A DNA stretch of 64,000 bases from Saccharothrix sp. NRRL B-16314. Lineage in GTDB: Bacteria; Actinomycetota; Actinomycetes; Mycobacteriales; Pseudonocardiaceae. The notes below the pieces were generated by a model. The model worked only from the letters and a program-made list of their open reading frames with translations, did not search any database and had not been told where the DNA came from. This document shows positions 9,787 to 17,616 of this stretch, piece by piece; position 1 is the stretch's first letter; the number at the start of each line of letters is the position of its first letter. The stretch covers positions 192,408-256,407 of the forward strand of contig NZ_JNXC01000005.1 of assembly GCF_000716595.1 (NCBI RefSeq), written 5' to 3'. The position numbers and the translations under genes were made by a program.

Positions 9787-11061
9787 ATGTCGACGTCGCT
9801 GTTCACCGACCACTACGAGTTGACGATGCTCGCCGCGGCGCTTCGCGACGGCACCGCCGAGCGACCGTGCGTGTTCGAGGTCTTCGCCCGGCGGCTGCCC
9901 GAGGGCAGGCGGTACGGGGTGGTCGCGGGCACCGGGAGGCTGCTGGACGCGATCGCCGACTTCACGTTCACCGAACGTGACCTGGAGCTGCTGGAGCACA
10001 CGAACGTGGTCGACGAGGCCACCCTCGCGTGGCTCGCGGACTACCGGTTCACCGGTGACGTGGACGGCTACCCGGAGGGCGAGCTGTACTTCCCGGGCTC
10101 GCCGATCCTGTCCGTGCGCGCGCCGTTCGGCGTGGGCGTGGTGCTGGAGACCCTGGCGCTGTCGATCCTCAACCACGACAGCGCGATCGCGTCGGCGGCG
10201 GCACGGATGGTGGGCGCCGCCAACGGCCGGCGGATGATCGAGATGGGCTCTCGCCGGACGCACGAGGAGTCCGCGGTGGCGGCGGCGCGCGCGGCGTTCC
10301 TGGCGGGCTTCACGGCGACGTCGAACCTGGAGTCGGCCCGGCGGCACGGCATCCCGACCGCCGGGACGTGCGCGCACGCGTTCACGCTGCTGCACGACAC
10401 CGAGGAGTCGGCGTTCCGGTCGCAGATCGAGACGCTGGGCGTGGACACGACCCTTTTGGTCGACACCTACGACATCACGAACGGCATCAAGACCGCCGTG
10501 GAGGTCGCGGGGCCGTCGTTGGGCGCGGTGCGGATCGACTCCGGCGACCTGGGCGTGCTGGCGCGGCAGGCGCGTGACCAGCTGGACTCGCTGGGGGCGC
10601 GGAACACCCGGATCGTGGTGTCCGGCGACCTGGACGAGTACTCGATCGCGATGCTGCGGGCCGAGCCGGTGGACGCGTACGGCGTGGGCACGTCCCTGGT
10701 CACGGGGTCCGGCGCGCCGACCGCGGGCATGGTCTACAAGCTGGTCGAGGTGGACGGTCGGCCGGTGGCCAAGCGCAGTTCGCACAAGGAGTCCCGGGGC
10801 GGGCGCAAGGGCGCGCTGCGGCGGCACAAGGAGACCGGGACGGCGTTGGAGGAGGTCGTGTACCCGCACGCTTCGGAGCCGGACATGGGCGCGCACGACC
10901 GGTTGCTCCCGGTGCCGCTGGTCCGCGCCGGGCGGCGAGTGGACGGTCTGGACACCTTGGTGGAGAGCCGGGAACGTCTTCGTGCCGCTCTCGTGACCGT
11001 GCCGTGGGAAGGTCTGAAGTTGTCCCGCGGCGAGCCCGCGATTCCGACGACGTTCCTGTGA
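9787..11061 (+). CDS. pncB: Nicotinate phosphoribosyltransferase
   Basis: Converts nicotinate and PRPP to NaMN in the Preiss-Handler NAD salvage route. The 424-aa protein begins [15 protein letters not shown], the typical NAPRTase N-terminus. The core has [32 protein letters not shown] and the RIDSGDLG motif that positions the phosphoribosyl group. ATG 9787 is chosen because the much longer upstream frame is antisense to clpS. pncA follows 10 bp later, so the two consecutive salvage enzymes are co-transcribed. Confidence 0.95.
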   Translation: MSTSLFTDHYELTMLAAALRDGTAERPCVFEVFARRLPEGRRYGVVAGTGRLLDAIADFTFTERDLELLEHTNVVDEATLAWLADYRFTGDVDGYPEGELYFPGSPILSVRAPFGVGVVLETLALSILNHDSAIASAAARMVGAANGRRMIEMGSRRTHEESAVAAARAAFLAGFTATSNLESARRHGIPTAGTCAHAFTLLHDTEESAFRSQIETLGVDTTLLVDTYDITNGIKTAVEVAGPSLGAVRIDSGDLGVLARQARDQLDSLGARNTRIVVSGDLDEYSIAMLRAEPVDAYGVGTSLVTGSGAPTAGMVYKLVEVDGRPVAKRSSHKESRGGRKGALRRHKETGTALEEVVYPHASEPDMGAHDRLLPVPLVRAGRRVDGLDTLVESRERLRAALVTVPWEGLKLSRGEPAIPTTFL

Positions 11062-11071
11062 GGGGGCTCCG

Positions 11072-11641
11072 ATGAGCAAGGCGCTGATCGTGGTGGACGT
11101 GCAGAACGACTTCTGCGAGGGCGGTTCGCTGGCCGTGGCCGGCGGTGCGGCCGTGGCGGCGGCGATCTCGGCGCACGTCGCCTCGTCGTCGTACGACCAC
11201 GTCGTGGCTACCCGTGACTACCACGTGGACCCCGGTTCGCACTTCAGCGAGACGCCGGACTTCGTCGACTCGTGGCCGGTGCACTGCGTGGCGGGGACGG
11301 CCGGTGCGTCGTTCCACCCGGAGTTCGACGTCACGGCGGTGGAGGCGGTGTTCTCCAAGGGCGCTTACGAGGCGGCGTACTCGGGGTTCGAGGGCGCGTC
11401 GGGGTCTGGCGCGTCGCTGACGGACTGGCTGCGGGAGCGCGGCGTGGAGCAGGTGGACGTGGTGGGCATCGCCACCGACCACTGCGTGCGGGCGACCGCG
11501 CTGGACGCCGCGTCGGCCGGGTTCACGACGACCGTGCTGCTCGACCTGACGGCGGGTGTGGGGCAGGCGTCCGTGGACAGCGCGTTGACGCGGTTGGGCG
11601 AGGCGGGCGTGACGCTGACCGGGACGCCGCACGTCGGCTGA
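11072..11641 (+). CDS. pncA: Nicotinamidase
   Basis: Hydrolyses nicotinamide to nicotinate, the substrate of the neighbouring PncB. The 189-aa isochorismatase-fold protein has catalytic Asp9 (IVVDVQNDF), a Lys in FSKGAY and Cys in ATDHCVRA. The metal-site residues lie in TRDYHVDPGSHF. A GAGGGGG ribosome site precedes ATG 11072. The arrangement pncB-pncA gives a compact NAD-salvage operon ending at a strong terminator. Confidence 0.95.
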   Translation: MSKALIVVDVQNDFCEGGSLAVAGGAAVAAAISAHVASSSYDHVVATRDYHVDPGSHFSETPDFVDSWPVHCVAGTAGASFHPEFDVTAVEAVFSKGAYEAAYSGFEGASGSGASLTDWLRERGVEQVDVVGIATDHCVRATALDAASAGFTTTVLLDLTAGVGQASVDSALTRLGEAGVTLTGTPHVG

Positions 11642-11647
11642 CCACCA

Positions 11648-11679
11648 CGCCGGGGCACCCCGAACGGGGCGCCCCGGCG
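11648..11679. terminator. Bidirectional terminator between pncA and 11716 gene
   Basis: CGCCGGGGC pairs with GCCCCGGCG, followed after one A/C mismatch by a further CCCC/GGGG pairing around loop GAAC. It is placed 6 bases after pncA and between convergent genes. Confidence 0.8.
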
Positions 11680-11715
11680 CGCAACCCGCGGTCCCGGGGG
11701 GAGGACTCGCGGTTG

Positions 11716-12375
11716 TCAGGGGGTCGGTGAGCAGGCCGTCGCGCCCAGGACCACCTCGCCGGCGATGGCCGACGCCTCGGTGAAGCGGATGTGCAGCATC
11801 GTGAGGGCGATGCTGCCGTCGTTCGGGGTGGGCAGGACCGTCTCGCCGAAGGTGGCGGTGGCCAGCACGGTGCCGTCGGACTTGGTGATGTTGTGCACGT
11901 AGTTCGGCGGGATCTGCTCGGGCAGGCCGTGGAAGCCGCGCAGGCCCCCGATCGACCAGCCCGCGTGCGTGCCGGACTCGGTGCCCGTGCAGGTGACCTT
12001 CCAGTTCGCCACCCGCAGCCGCGGCCCGTCCTCGGACACCAGCGCGGACAGCTCGAAGTCGGTGCCGCTCGCCTCGGACGTCGTGGTGGTCGTGCCGGCC
12101 GCCTCGTCCACGACCGCCGTGGTGCACGTGGACGTGCCGGCGCCGAACCGGACGCCCGTGCGGGCCACCGCCTCGGACTGGTTGGACGTCGGCCCCTCCA
12201 CCGCGCAACGCCCCAGCTGCGGCACGCTGACCTGCGTGCCCGCCTTGGTGAACTCGGCCGAACCGACCGTCGCGACGCCCGCCGGGTTGGCCGCCCACGC
12301 GGGCGGTGCGACGACCAGGCCGAGCACGAGCGCCGCTGTCAGCGCCCCGAACCGGCGCGCTCGAATCTGCTTCAT
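11716..12375 (-). CDS. Secreted choice-of-anchor P type protein (no anchor)
   Basis: A 219-aa exported protein. The signal peptide MKQIRARRFGALTAAL... ends at PAWAA (about residue 29). The mature part resembles the choice-of-anchor P family: a GPTSNQSEAVARTG segment, cysteines near RCAVEGPTS, TSTCTT and KVTCTGT, and a terminal IALTMLHIRFTEASAIAGEVVLGATAC. It ends shortly after the last Cys with no membrane helix or sorting motif, unlike its relative at 13932. It is probably released or held by another partner. It lies in the exosortase neighbourhood but on its own transcript. Confidence 0.72.
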   Translation of the reverse strand: MKQIRARRFGALTAALVLGLVVAPPAWAANPAGVATVGSAEFTKAGTQVSVPQLGRCAVEGPTSNQSEAVARTGVRFGAGTSTCTTAVVDEAAGTTTTTSEASGTDFELSALVSEDGPRLRVANWKVTCTGTESGTHAGWSIGGLRGFHGLPEQIPPNYVHNITKSDGTVLATATFGETVLPTPNDGSIALTMLHIRFTEASAIAGEVVLGATACSPTP

Positions 12376-12500
12376 GGTGTTGCCCTTCTCGTTTTCCCCA
12401 CGGCCTACCGAACTCCGCGCCCTCGCGCTAACGCTCGTGCCCTCACATCACCCGCAAGAGGAAAACCGCTACCCGGTCGTGTGATGAATGGCGTGCGCTT
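12376..12500. other. 125-bp intergenic region upstream of 11716 gene
   Basis: Presumably carries the promoter for the secreted protein gene at 12375. No operator or terminator stands out. Confidence 0.5.
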
Positions 12501-13664
12501 TCAGCAGGGAATGCGCATCGGCAGCGGCGCGGTGGCGAAATCGCTCGGCAGACCGACCAGTCGTTCCAACGCGCCGCGCACCCGGGACGCGGCCGAGCCG
12601 TCGCCGAACGGGTTGCGCCCCAGCGGCAGGCGCAAGCGGGACCCGAGCACCCAGCCGGCCTCGGCGAGGATCCGGATCGGGTCGGTGCCGACCAGCCACG
12701 CGCAGCCGGCGTCCACCGCGGCCGTCCGCTCGGTCGTGTCGCGCAGCACCAGGACCGGCACCCCGAACGACGGCGCCTCCTCCTGGATGCCGCCGGAGTC
12801 GGTGAGCACCAGCGCGGCCCGGCGCAGCGCGCGCACCAGGTCCGGGTAGTCCAACGGCTCGGTCACCACGATCCGGTCGTGCCCGCCGAGCACGTCACGT
12901 GCCGCCGCGCGGACTTCCGGGTTCGGGTGCGCGGGCAGCAGCACGCGCACGTCGGGGTGCCGGTCGGCGATCGCCCGCACGGAGTGCAGGACGCGTTCCA
13001 GCGGCTCGCCCCACGACTCGCGCCGGTGCACGGTGACCAGCACCAGGCGTTCGGAACGCTCGTCCAGCACGCGTTCGAGCAGCGCGAGGTCCGGGTCGCG
13101 GGCGGGCCGGTCGGCGAGGGCCGTCCGCTCCACGGCGTCGACCACGGTGTTGCCGGTGACCACGATCTCGCGGTCCGACAGGTTCTCGTCGAGCAGCACC
13201 GCCGCGGCGTCGTCGGTCGGGGCGAGGTGCAGCGAGGCGATCCGGGCGATCATCTGCCGGGTGCCCTCCTCCGGGAACGGTCCCGCGAGGTCGCCGGTGC
13301 GCAGGCCGGCTTCGAGGTGGGCCACCGGGATGCCGCGCCAGAACGCCGCGAGCGCACCGGCCAGCGCGGTGGTCGTGTCGCCCTGCACGAGGACGACGGC
13401 CGGGGCGCGCGTGCGCAGCACCCGGTCGAACTTCGGCACCAGCAGGGACAACAGCTCGGACTGGCTGCCGCTCGCCCGCGGCACGTCCAGCTCGACGTCC
13501 GCGACCAAACCGAACGCGCGCAGCGCCGGTCCGACCACGCCCGCGTGCTGTCCACTGTGGACGATCACGGGCCGGAGCACCGGGTGGTCGGCCAGCGCCA
13601 GCGCCACCGGTGCGATCTTCACCGCCTCGGGTCGGGTGCCCGCCAGCAGCACGACTTCCTTCAC
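12501..13664 (-). CDS. wecB: UDP-N-acetylglucosamine 2-epimerase (non-hydrolysing)
   Basis: A 387-aa GT-B-fold enzyme that interconverts UDP-GlcNAc and UDP-ManNAc. The family marks are GTRPEAVKIAPV at the N-terminus, HLEAGLRTGD, PEEGTRQMIARIA, VTVHRRESWGEPL and TDSGGIQEEAPSFGVPVLVLRDTTER. It is a good match over the full usual length. A large hairpin (13712-13753) separates it from the anchor-protein genes upstream, so it may be transcribed separately or by read-through. Its place beside an exosortase and a glycosyltransferase suggests it supplies an activated sugar for a surface glycan. Confidence 0.92.
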   Translation of the reverse strand: MKEVVLLAGTRPEAVKIAPVALALADHPVLRPVIVHSGQHAGVVGPALRAFGLVADVELDVPRASGSQSELLSLLVPKFDRVLRTRAPAVVLVQGDTTTALAGALAAFWRGIPVAHLEAGLRTGDLAGPFPEEGTRQMIARIASLHLAPTDDAAAVLLDENLSDREIVVTGNTVVDAVERTALADRPARDPDLALLERVLDERSERLVLVTVHRRESWGEPLERVLHSVRAIADRHPDVRVLLPAHPNPEVRAAARDVLGGHDRIVVTEPLDYPDLVRALRRAALVLTDSGGIQEEAPSFGVPVLVLRDTTERTAAVDAGCAWLVGTDPIRILAEAGWVLGSRLRLPLGRNPFGDGSAASRVRGALERLVGLPSDFATAPLPMRIPC

Positions 13665-13711
13665 CTTGCTCCCTTCACTCGAACTGCCTGCAGGTGGTTC
13701 CAGGGGATGCG

Positions 13712-13753
13712 GTGCCCCGGAGCGCGACTGGGGGTCGGCGCGCTCCGGGGCAC
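13712..13753 (-). terminator. Long hairpin between anchor peptide gene and wecB
   Basis: A perfect 15-bp stem (GTGCCCCGGAGCGCG and complement) with a 12-nt loop, 8 bases after the 55-aa gene stop. It is a likely terminator or partial attenuator before wecB. No U-run follows. Confidence 0.75.
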
Positions 13754-13760
13754 ACGCCCG

Positions 13761-13928
13761 CTACTCGTCGGTCGTGGCTCGTCGCCCGCGGACCGCGTGG
13801 GTCAGGAGCAGACCGGACACGAGGAGCACCACGCCGGCCACCACCCACCACGCGACGCCGGCGCCGGTCGCCGCCAACGAGCCGATTCCGGTGCCGACCG
13901 CGACGCCGCTGCCGGGGACCTTGTACAT
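13761..13928 (-). CDS. 55-aa LAATG anchor micro-protein
   Basis: A short gene recognised from its product. An N-terminal Gly/Val stretch leads to LAATGAG (LAATG at residues 18-22), then one membrane helix (about 25-44) and a positive tail AVRGRRATTDE. This is the layout of a sorting signal alone. LAxTG is the motif favoured by class E sortases. It has no classical signal peptide. It starts one codon after the TGA of the upstream anchor protein and in the same reading frame. The ribosome site is weak. It may be a separate peptide, a read-through extension or a degenerate anchor. Confidence 0.6.
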   Translation of the reverse strand: MYKVPGSGVAVGTGIGSLAATGAGVAWWVVAGVVLLVSGLLLTHAVRGRRATTDE

Positions 13929-13931
13929 GTC

Positions 13932-14705
13932 TCAGACCGCCCGGAGGTCGTGCCGGCGGCGGAGCGCCACGGCGGCGACGGGCACGCCGAACAGGGCCAG
14001 CAGGCCGAGTCCGATCCACAGCCCCGCGCCGGAGGCCATCGGGATGGGCAGGCCGGCCGGGCCGCAGGTGGCGGACGACACCACCAGGTCGCCGGTGCCG
14101 AGGGAGCCGAGCACGCCGCCGAGGAGGGTGACGTGGAGGGCGTTGACCGTCAGGCTGCCGTCCGCGTTGCGGACCTGCTCGTTGAAGACGATCTTCGCGA
14201 TGTCCACGCCGAGGAGGTCGACGTCCGCGGTGGTGTCGGGCGCGGGCTCGACGTCGACCGCGCCCAGCCGGCCGAGGTCCAACCCGACCAGCTTCGACTT
14301 GCCGGTGACGCCGGTCTGGGTGGCGTCGCACCGGGCCTCGACCAGTTCGGCCGACACACCGCCGGTGATCGACTGGAGCAGGTCCAGCCGCACATCGGCG
14401 GTGCTCGCTCTGGAGTGGACCCCGCCGGTGTCGTCGTCCCTGGACGCGGACGCGTTGATCACGCCCGTGCGGAGGACGTCGGGCAGGTCCACTCCGGCGA
14501 ACGTGTTGGACGTGGGTCCGTTGGCGTCGGCGGCGGCGAACGGCCCGGCCGACACGGCGTCGCTGCCGAGCAGCGACAGGTCGAGCTTCACGCCGTAGGC
14601 CGAGGCGTCTCCGGGTGCCGCCGAGGCGGGCGCGGCGCCGACCACCAGCGCCGCGACGGCTACCAGTCCGGCGACCGCGGCGCGACGCGTCATTCGCACA
14701 CGCAT
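13932..14705 (-). CDS. Choice-of-anchor P family protein with C-terminal membrane anchor
   Basis: A 257-aa exported protein, likely substrate of the exosortase opposite. The signal peptide ends at ASAAP (about 29). The mature domain has the family pattern: GPTSNTFAGVDLPDVLRTG, STADVRLDLLQSITGGVSAE, two Cys (EARCDAT, SSATCGP), VNPAP-like VEPAPDTTADV and LTVNALHVTLLGG. The C-terminus is a membrane helix (about 227-247) ending in RRRHD. An AAAGGAG ribosome site lies 6 bases before ATG 14705. The sorting motif is probably the Gly/Pro-rich GPAGLPIPMASG just before the helix, which is an inference. Confidence 0.8.
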   Translation of the reverse strand: MRVRMTRRAAVAGLVAVAALVVGAAPASAAPGDASAYGVKLDLSLLGSDAVSAGPFAAADANGPTSNTFAGVDLPDVLRTGVINASASRDDDTGGVHSRASTADVRLDLLQSITGGVSAELVEARCDATQTGVTGKSKLVGLDLGRLGAVDVEPAPDTTADVDLLGVDIAKIVFNEQVRNADGSLTVNALHVTLLGGVLGSLGTGDLVVSSATCGPAGLPIPMASGAGLWIGLGLLALFGVPVAAVALRRRHDLRAV

Positions 14706-14982
14706 GGAGCTCCTTTCTCGAAACGTTATCTGCGAGCAATTGCTCCTATCGGCGTTCCACCCGTCGGATTAAGGGTCACTGACCGTAAAGGGGGACGCCG
14801 TCCACTCGAATCGCCCAACTGCCGCCACCGAACGTGGGTCAACCGCCCGAAAACAGGGGCAGCCGTCACTCGATCCGGGGGTGAGGTTCGCTCTCTGACT
14901 CTCCGATGACTTCCAAGCAGCCCTATCGGGCGATACCCGATCGATAACGAGCTCGACCAACTCGAACGAAAGGACCCGTTCA
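14706..14982. promoter_or_regulatory. 277-bp divergent promoter region of the exosortase island
   Basis: Non-coding DNA between the anchor-protein operon and the exosortase operon. It holds the perfect palindrome GAGCAATTGCTC (14734-14745, about 30 bp from the anchor gene start), GGTCACTGACC (14774-14784) and an inverted repeat ATCGGG/CCCGAT (14925-14941) about 40 bp upstream of the exosortase. These are candidate operators; no regulator gene is adjacent. Confidence 0.5.
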
Positions 14983-15501
14983 GTGGCGTGTGCCGTGCCC
15001 CGCACCGAACCTCTCAATCGGGTGATCGTCATCGCGCTGGTCGCGGGCGCCGCCGGGCTCGTCCTGGCCCACCGGGCCTACCGGACGGCCGAGATCGTGC
15101 TGTCCGGGCTGCTGCTCGACGCGCTCGGCTCGGACGGCGTCGAGGTCGTCGCGTCGCGGCAGACCGTGTACTTCGGGCTCGGCTCGGACAGCCCGCTCGG
15201 TCTGCGGATGACGCCGGAGTGCACGTCGGCGTTCCTGGTCCTGCCGCTGCTGGTGGTGGGCGCGGTGATGATCGCGTTGCGGCCCCGGATCGCCCGGCGG
15301 GTGCTGTTCGCGCTGGCGGTGGCGTCCGTCGCGGTGGTCGTGGTCAACCAGTTCCGGGTGTTGACGCTGGTCGGGCTGGTCGACTGGCTCGGCGTGGACA
15401 CCGGGTACTACTGGGGCCACACCCTGCTCGGCTCGATGGTGAGCGTGTTCGGCGGCGCTGCCGCGCTGGTCGCGTTCGTGTGGTTGGCGACGCGGAAGTG
15501 A
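14983..15501 (+). CDS. Exosortase (actinobacterial XrtP-like)
   Basis: A polytopic membrane cysteine transpeptidase predicted to cut the C-terminal anchor of surface proteins and transfer them to an acceptor. The 172-aa protein has about five membrane segments and the full exosortase/archaeosortase triad: Cys80 in RMTPECTSAFLVLP, Arg125 in VNQFRVLTLVG and His146 in YYWGHTLLGS. It starts at GTG 14983 with an AAAGGA site. It overlaps the glycosyltransferase start as GTGA and is divergent from a choice-of-anchor P protein, the known partner family. Subfamily assignment to type P rests on that context. Confidence 0.87.
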   Translation: MACAVPRTEPLNRVIVIALVAGAAGLVLAHRAYRTAEIVLSGLLLDALGSDGVEVVASRQTVYFGLGSDSPLGLRMTPECTSAFLVLPLLVVGAVMIALRPRIARRVLFALAVASVAVVVVNQFRVLTLVGLVDWLGVDTGYYWGHTLLGSMVSVFGGAAALVAFVWLATRK

Positions 15502-16898
15502 GGCGCGCCGACGTGCTCGCTGCCGGGGAGGCGCCGCTGAGCTTCGACGTCCTGCTGGGTTTCACCCAGGCCTTGGCGCTGACCATGAGCGTGGCGTTCG
15601 TGACGTACGTGTTCCTGATCGTCGTGCCGTACCTGCGGCACAAGCCGCAGCCCGTCGGCTGGTCCGGGGCGTTCGAGTGGCACATCCTCGTGCCGTGCCG
15701 GGACGAGGAGGCCGTCATCGGCGACACGGTCCGGTACCTGCGTGGCGCGTTCCCCAGCGCGCACGTGTGGGTCGTGGACGACGACTCCGACGACGGCACG
15801 GTGGCCGTGGTGCGCGGGTTCCGCGACGACCCGAACGTCCACCTCGTGCGCCGGCACCGCCCGCACGCCCGCACCGGCAAGGGTGACGCGCTGAACGACG
15901 CCTACCGGACGTTGAAGCTGTGGATGGGGCGGCACGTCGACGCCGACCGCGCCGTCGTCGTGGTGGTGGACGCCGACGGACGGCCCGCGCCGAACTGCCT
16001 CGAGGTGTGCGCGGCGGACCACCTGTTCGGCGACGCCGCGGTCGGGGCGGTGCAGGTGGACGTCCGGATGGTGAACGCGGGTGTGCGCCAGGAGGGCGTG
16101 GCCCGGTGGCGGGGGTTCTTCGGTGGCTTGCTGGTGCGGATGCAGGACCTCGAGTTCCGGACCGCTATCGCGGCGATCCAGCTGTCGCGCGGGGTGACCG
16201 GCACGATCTCGATGGGCGGCAACGGGCAGTTCACCCGGCTGTCGGCGCTCGACTCCATTGCCGGGCGGGCTGGTCAGCCTTGGCGCGGGTCGCTGTTGGA
16301 GGACTTCGAGCTTGGCGTGCACTTGTTGACCGTGGGGTGGCGCACGGGGTTCACGATGGACACGCACGTGCATCAGGAGGGGTTGTACAGCCTGCGGCGG
16401 TTTCTGGCGCAACGCACGCGGTGGGGGCAGGGGACGATGCAGTGCATGCGTTACGTGCGGCGGATCTGGGCGTCGCCGCACCTGTCGACGTTGGGCGCCG
16501 CGGAGATGATGTACTACCTCGCCCAGCCGTGGATGCAGCTGCTGGGGACGCTCATCTACCCCATTCCGCTGATCATGCTGGGGCAGCGGGCGGCGGCTTC
16601 GCCGGGCGAGGTCTGGGCGTGGTTCACCGACGGCGCCTGGATCCTGTTCACCGTGTACGGGATGTTCGGCCTCTTGCCGTTCGTGCTGTGGGGGCCGGTG
16701 TACCGGAAGCGGTGCCAGCCGTCGCTCGGTTGGTGGCGCGCGATCGGCTACGGGTTTGTGTACGCGATCTACATCTATACGTTCTACATCACGTCGTGGC
16801 GGGCAGTCGTCCGGTTGGTGCGCGGGCGCAACGGGTGGACGAAGACGCGGCGGAACACCGAGCGGATCACCCGACGCGGTGGAGCGGCTCCGGCGTGA
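15498..16898 (+). CDS. Processive-type family 2 membrane glycosyltransferase
   Basis: A 466-aa GT-A enzyme fused to membrane helices. One N-terminal helix (about 20-45) precedes HILVPCRDEEAVIGD, WVVDDDSDDGT and VVVVVDADGRP (DxD metal site). LLEDFELGVH (ED) and QRTRWGQG (QxxRW-type) follow, which are marks of cellulose/hyaluronan-synthase-like processive enzymes. Four C-terminal helices complete it. GTG 15498 overlaps the exosortase stop. It probably makes the glycan or lipid-linked acceptor used with the exosortase. The acceptor and sugar are unknown, though a WecB product is plausible. Confidence 0.85.
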   Translation: MRRADVLAAGEAPLSFDVLLGFTQALALTMSVAFVTYVFLIVVPYLRHKPQPVGWSGAFEWHILVPCRDEEAVIGDTVRYLRGAFPSAHVWVVDDDSDDGTVAVVRGFRDDPNVHLVRRHRPHARTGKGDALNDAYRTLKLWMGRHVDADRAVVVVVDADGRPAPNCLEVCAADHLFGDAAVGAVQVDVRMVNAGVRQEGVARWRGFFGGLLVRMQDLEFRTAIAAIQLSRGVTGTISMGGNGQFTRLSALDSIAGRAGQPWRGSLLEDFELGVHLLTVGWRTGFTMDTHVHQEGLYSLRRFLAQRTRWGQGTMQCMRYVRRIWASPHLSTLGAAEMMYYLAQPWMQLLGTLIYPIPLIMLGQRAAASPGEVWAWFTDGAWILFTVYGMFGLLPFVLWGPVYRKRCQPSLGWWRAIGYGFVYAIYIYTFYITSWRAVVRLVRGRNGWTKTRRNTERITRRGGAAPA

Positions 16899-16907
16899 CG
16901 TGCCCAA

Positions 16908-16928
16908 CTTTGTAGACGTCCGACAAAG
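16908..16928. promoter_or_regulatory. Inverted repeat upstream of bioY, candidate operator
   Basis: CTTTGT (16908-16913) and ACAAAG (16923-16928) are separated by 9 bases containing GACGTC. It lies about 60-80 bp before the bioY start. It could bind a biotin-responsive repressor; no consensus match is claimed. Confidence 0.4.
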
Positions 16929-16952
16929 ACCGGACCGGTGATCGGCGGTTAA

Positions 16953-16981
16953 CCTCCGAGAGAAGTCGATCCCCTCGGAGG
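16953..16981 (+). promoter_or_regulatory. Hairpin sequestering the bioY ribosome site
   Basis: CCTCCGAG (16953-16960) pairs perfectly with CTCGGAGG (16974-16981) across a 13-nt loop. The right arm contains the GGAGG Shine-Dalgarno, 8 bases before GTG 16990. This may be a translational control hairpin. Confidence 0.5.
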
Positions 16982-16989
16982 TCCTACAA

Positions 16990-17565
16990 GTGTCCGTCCT
17001 CGCCGTTCCCGGCCGCCGCGCGGTGCTCGCCGACCTGCTGCCGGGCGCTCTCGCGCGTGACATCGCCCTGGTCGTCGCCGGCGCCGGGCTGACCGGGCTC
17101 GCCGCCCAGGTCGCGCTCCCCGTGCCGGGCAGCCCCGTCCCGCTCACCGGCCAGACGTTCGCCGCCCTCCTGGTCGGCGCCGCCCTCGGCTGGCAGCGCG
17201 GTGGCGCTTCGATGCTGCTCTACCTGATCGCCGGCATGGCCGGTGTGCCGTGGTTCCAGGGCGGTTCGTCGGGCATGCCCGCGTCGCTCGGCTACGTGGT
17301 CGGGTTCGTGTTCGCCGGTGCGCTCGTCGGCCGGCTCGCCGCGCAGGGCGGTGACCGGACGCCGCTGCGCACCGTCGGCACGATGGCGTTGGGCAACCTG
17401 GCGATCTACGCGTGCGGTGTGCCGTGGCTGATGGCCGCGGCCGGGATCGGGTTCGGCAAGGCGCTGCAACTGGGCGTGACGCCGTTCCTGCTCGGTGACG
17501 CGCTGAAGATCGCCCTCGCCGCCGGTCTCCTCCCCGCCGCTTGGGCTCTGGTCAACCGCAAGTAG
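16990..17565 (+). CDS. bioY: Biotin transporter BioY (ECF substrate-binding component)
   Basis: A 191-aa membrane protein with six predicted helices. The BioY core is LPVPGSPVPLTGQTFAALLVGAALG, with GVPWFQGGSSGMPASLGYVVGF next and GVTPFLLGDALKIALAA near the end. It captures biotin, either alone or with an ECF energy module (BioM/N), neither of which lies nearby. GTG 16990 follows a GGAGG site inside a hairpin. It stands alone between the glycosyltransferase and dinG. Confidence 0.93.
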   Translation: MSVLAVPGRRAVLADLLPGALARDIALVVAGAGLTGLAAQVALPVPGSPVPLTGQTFAALLVGAALGWQRGGASMLLYLIAGMAGVPWFQGGSSGMPASLGYVVGFVFAGALVGRLAAQGGDRTPLRTVGTMALGNLAIYACGVPWLMAAAGIGFGKALQLGVTPFLLGDALKIALAAGLLPAAWALVNRK

Positions 17566-17616
17566 GCCCGAGAGTCCCGCCCCGCGTTGACGGTGTGGGC
17601 GGGTACGGTCTTCGCC

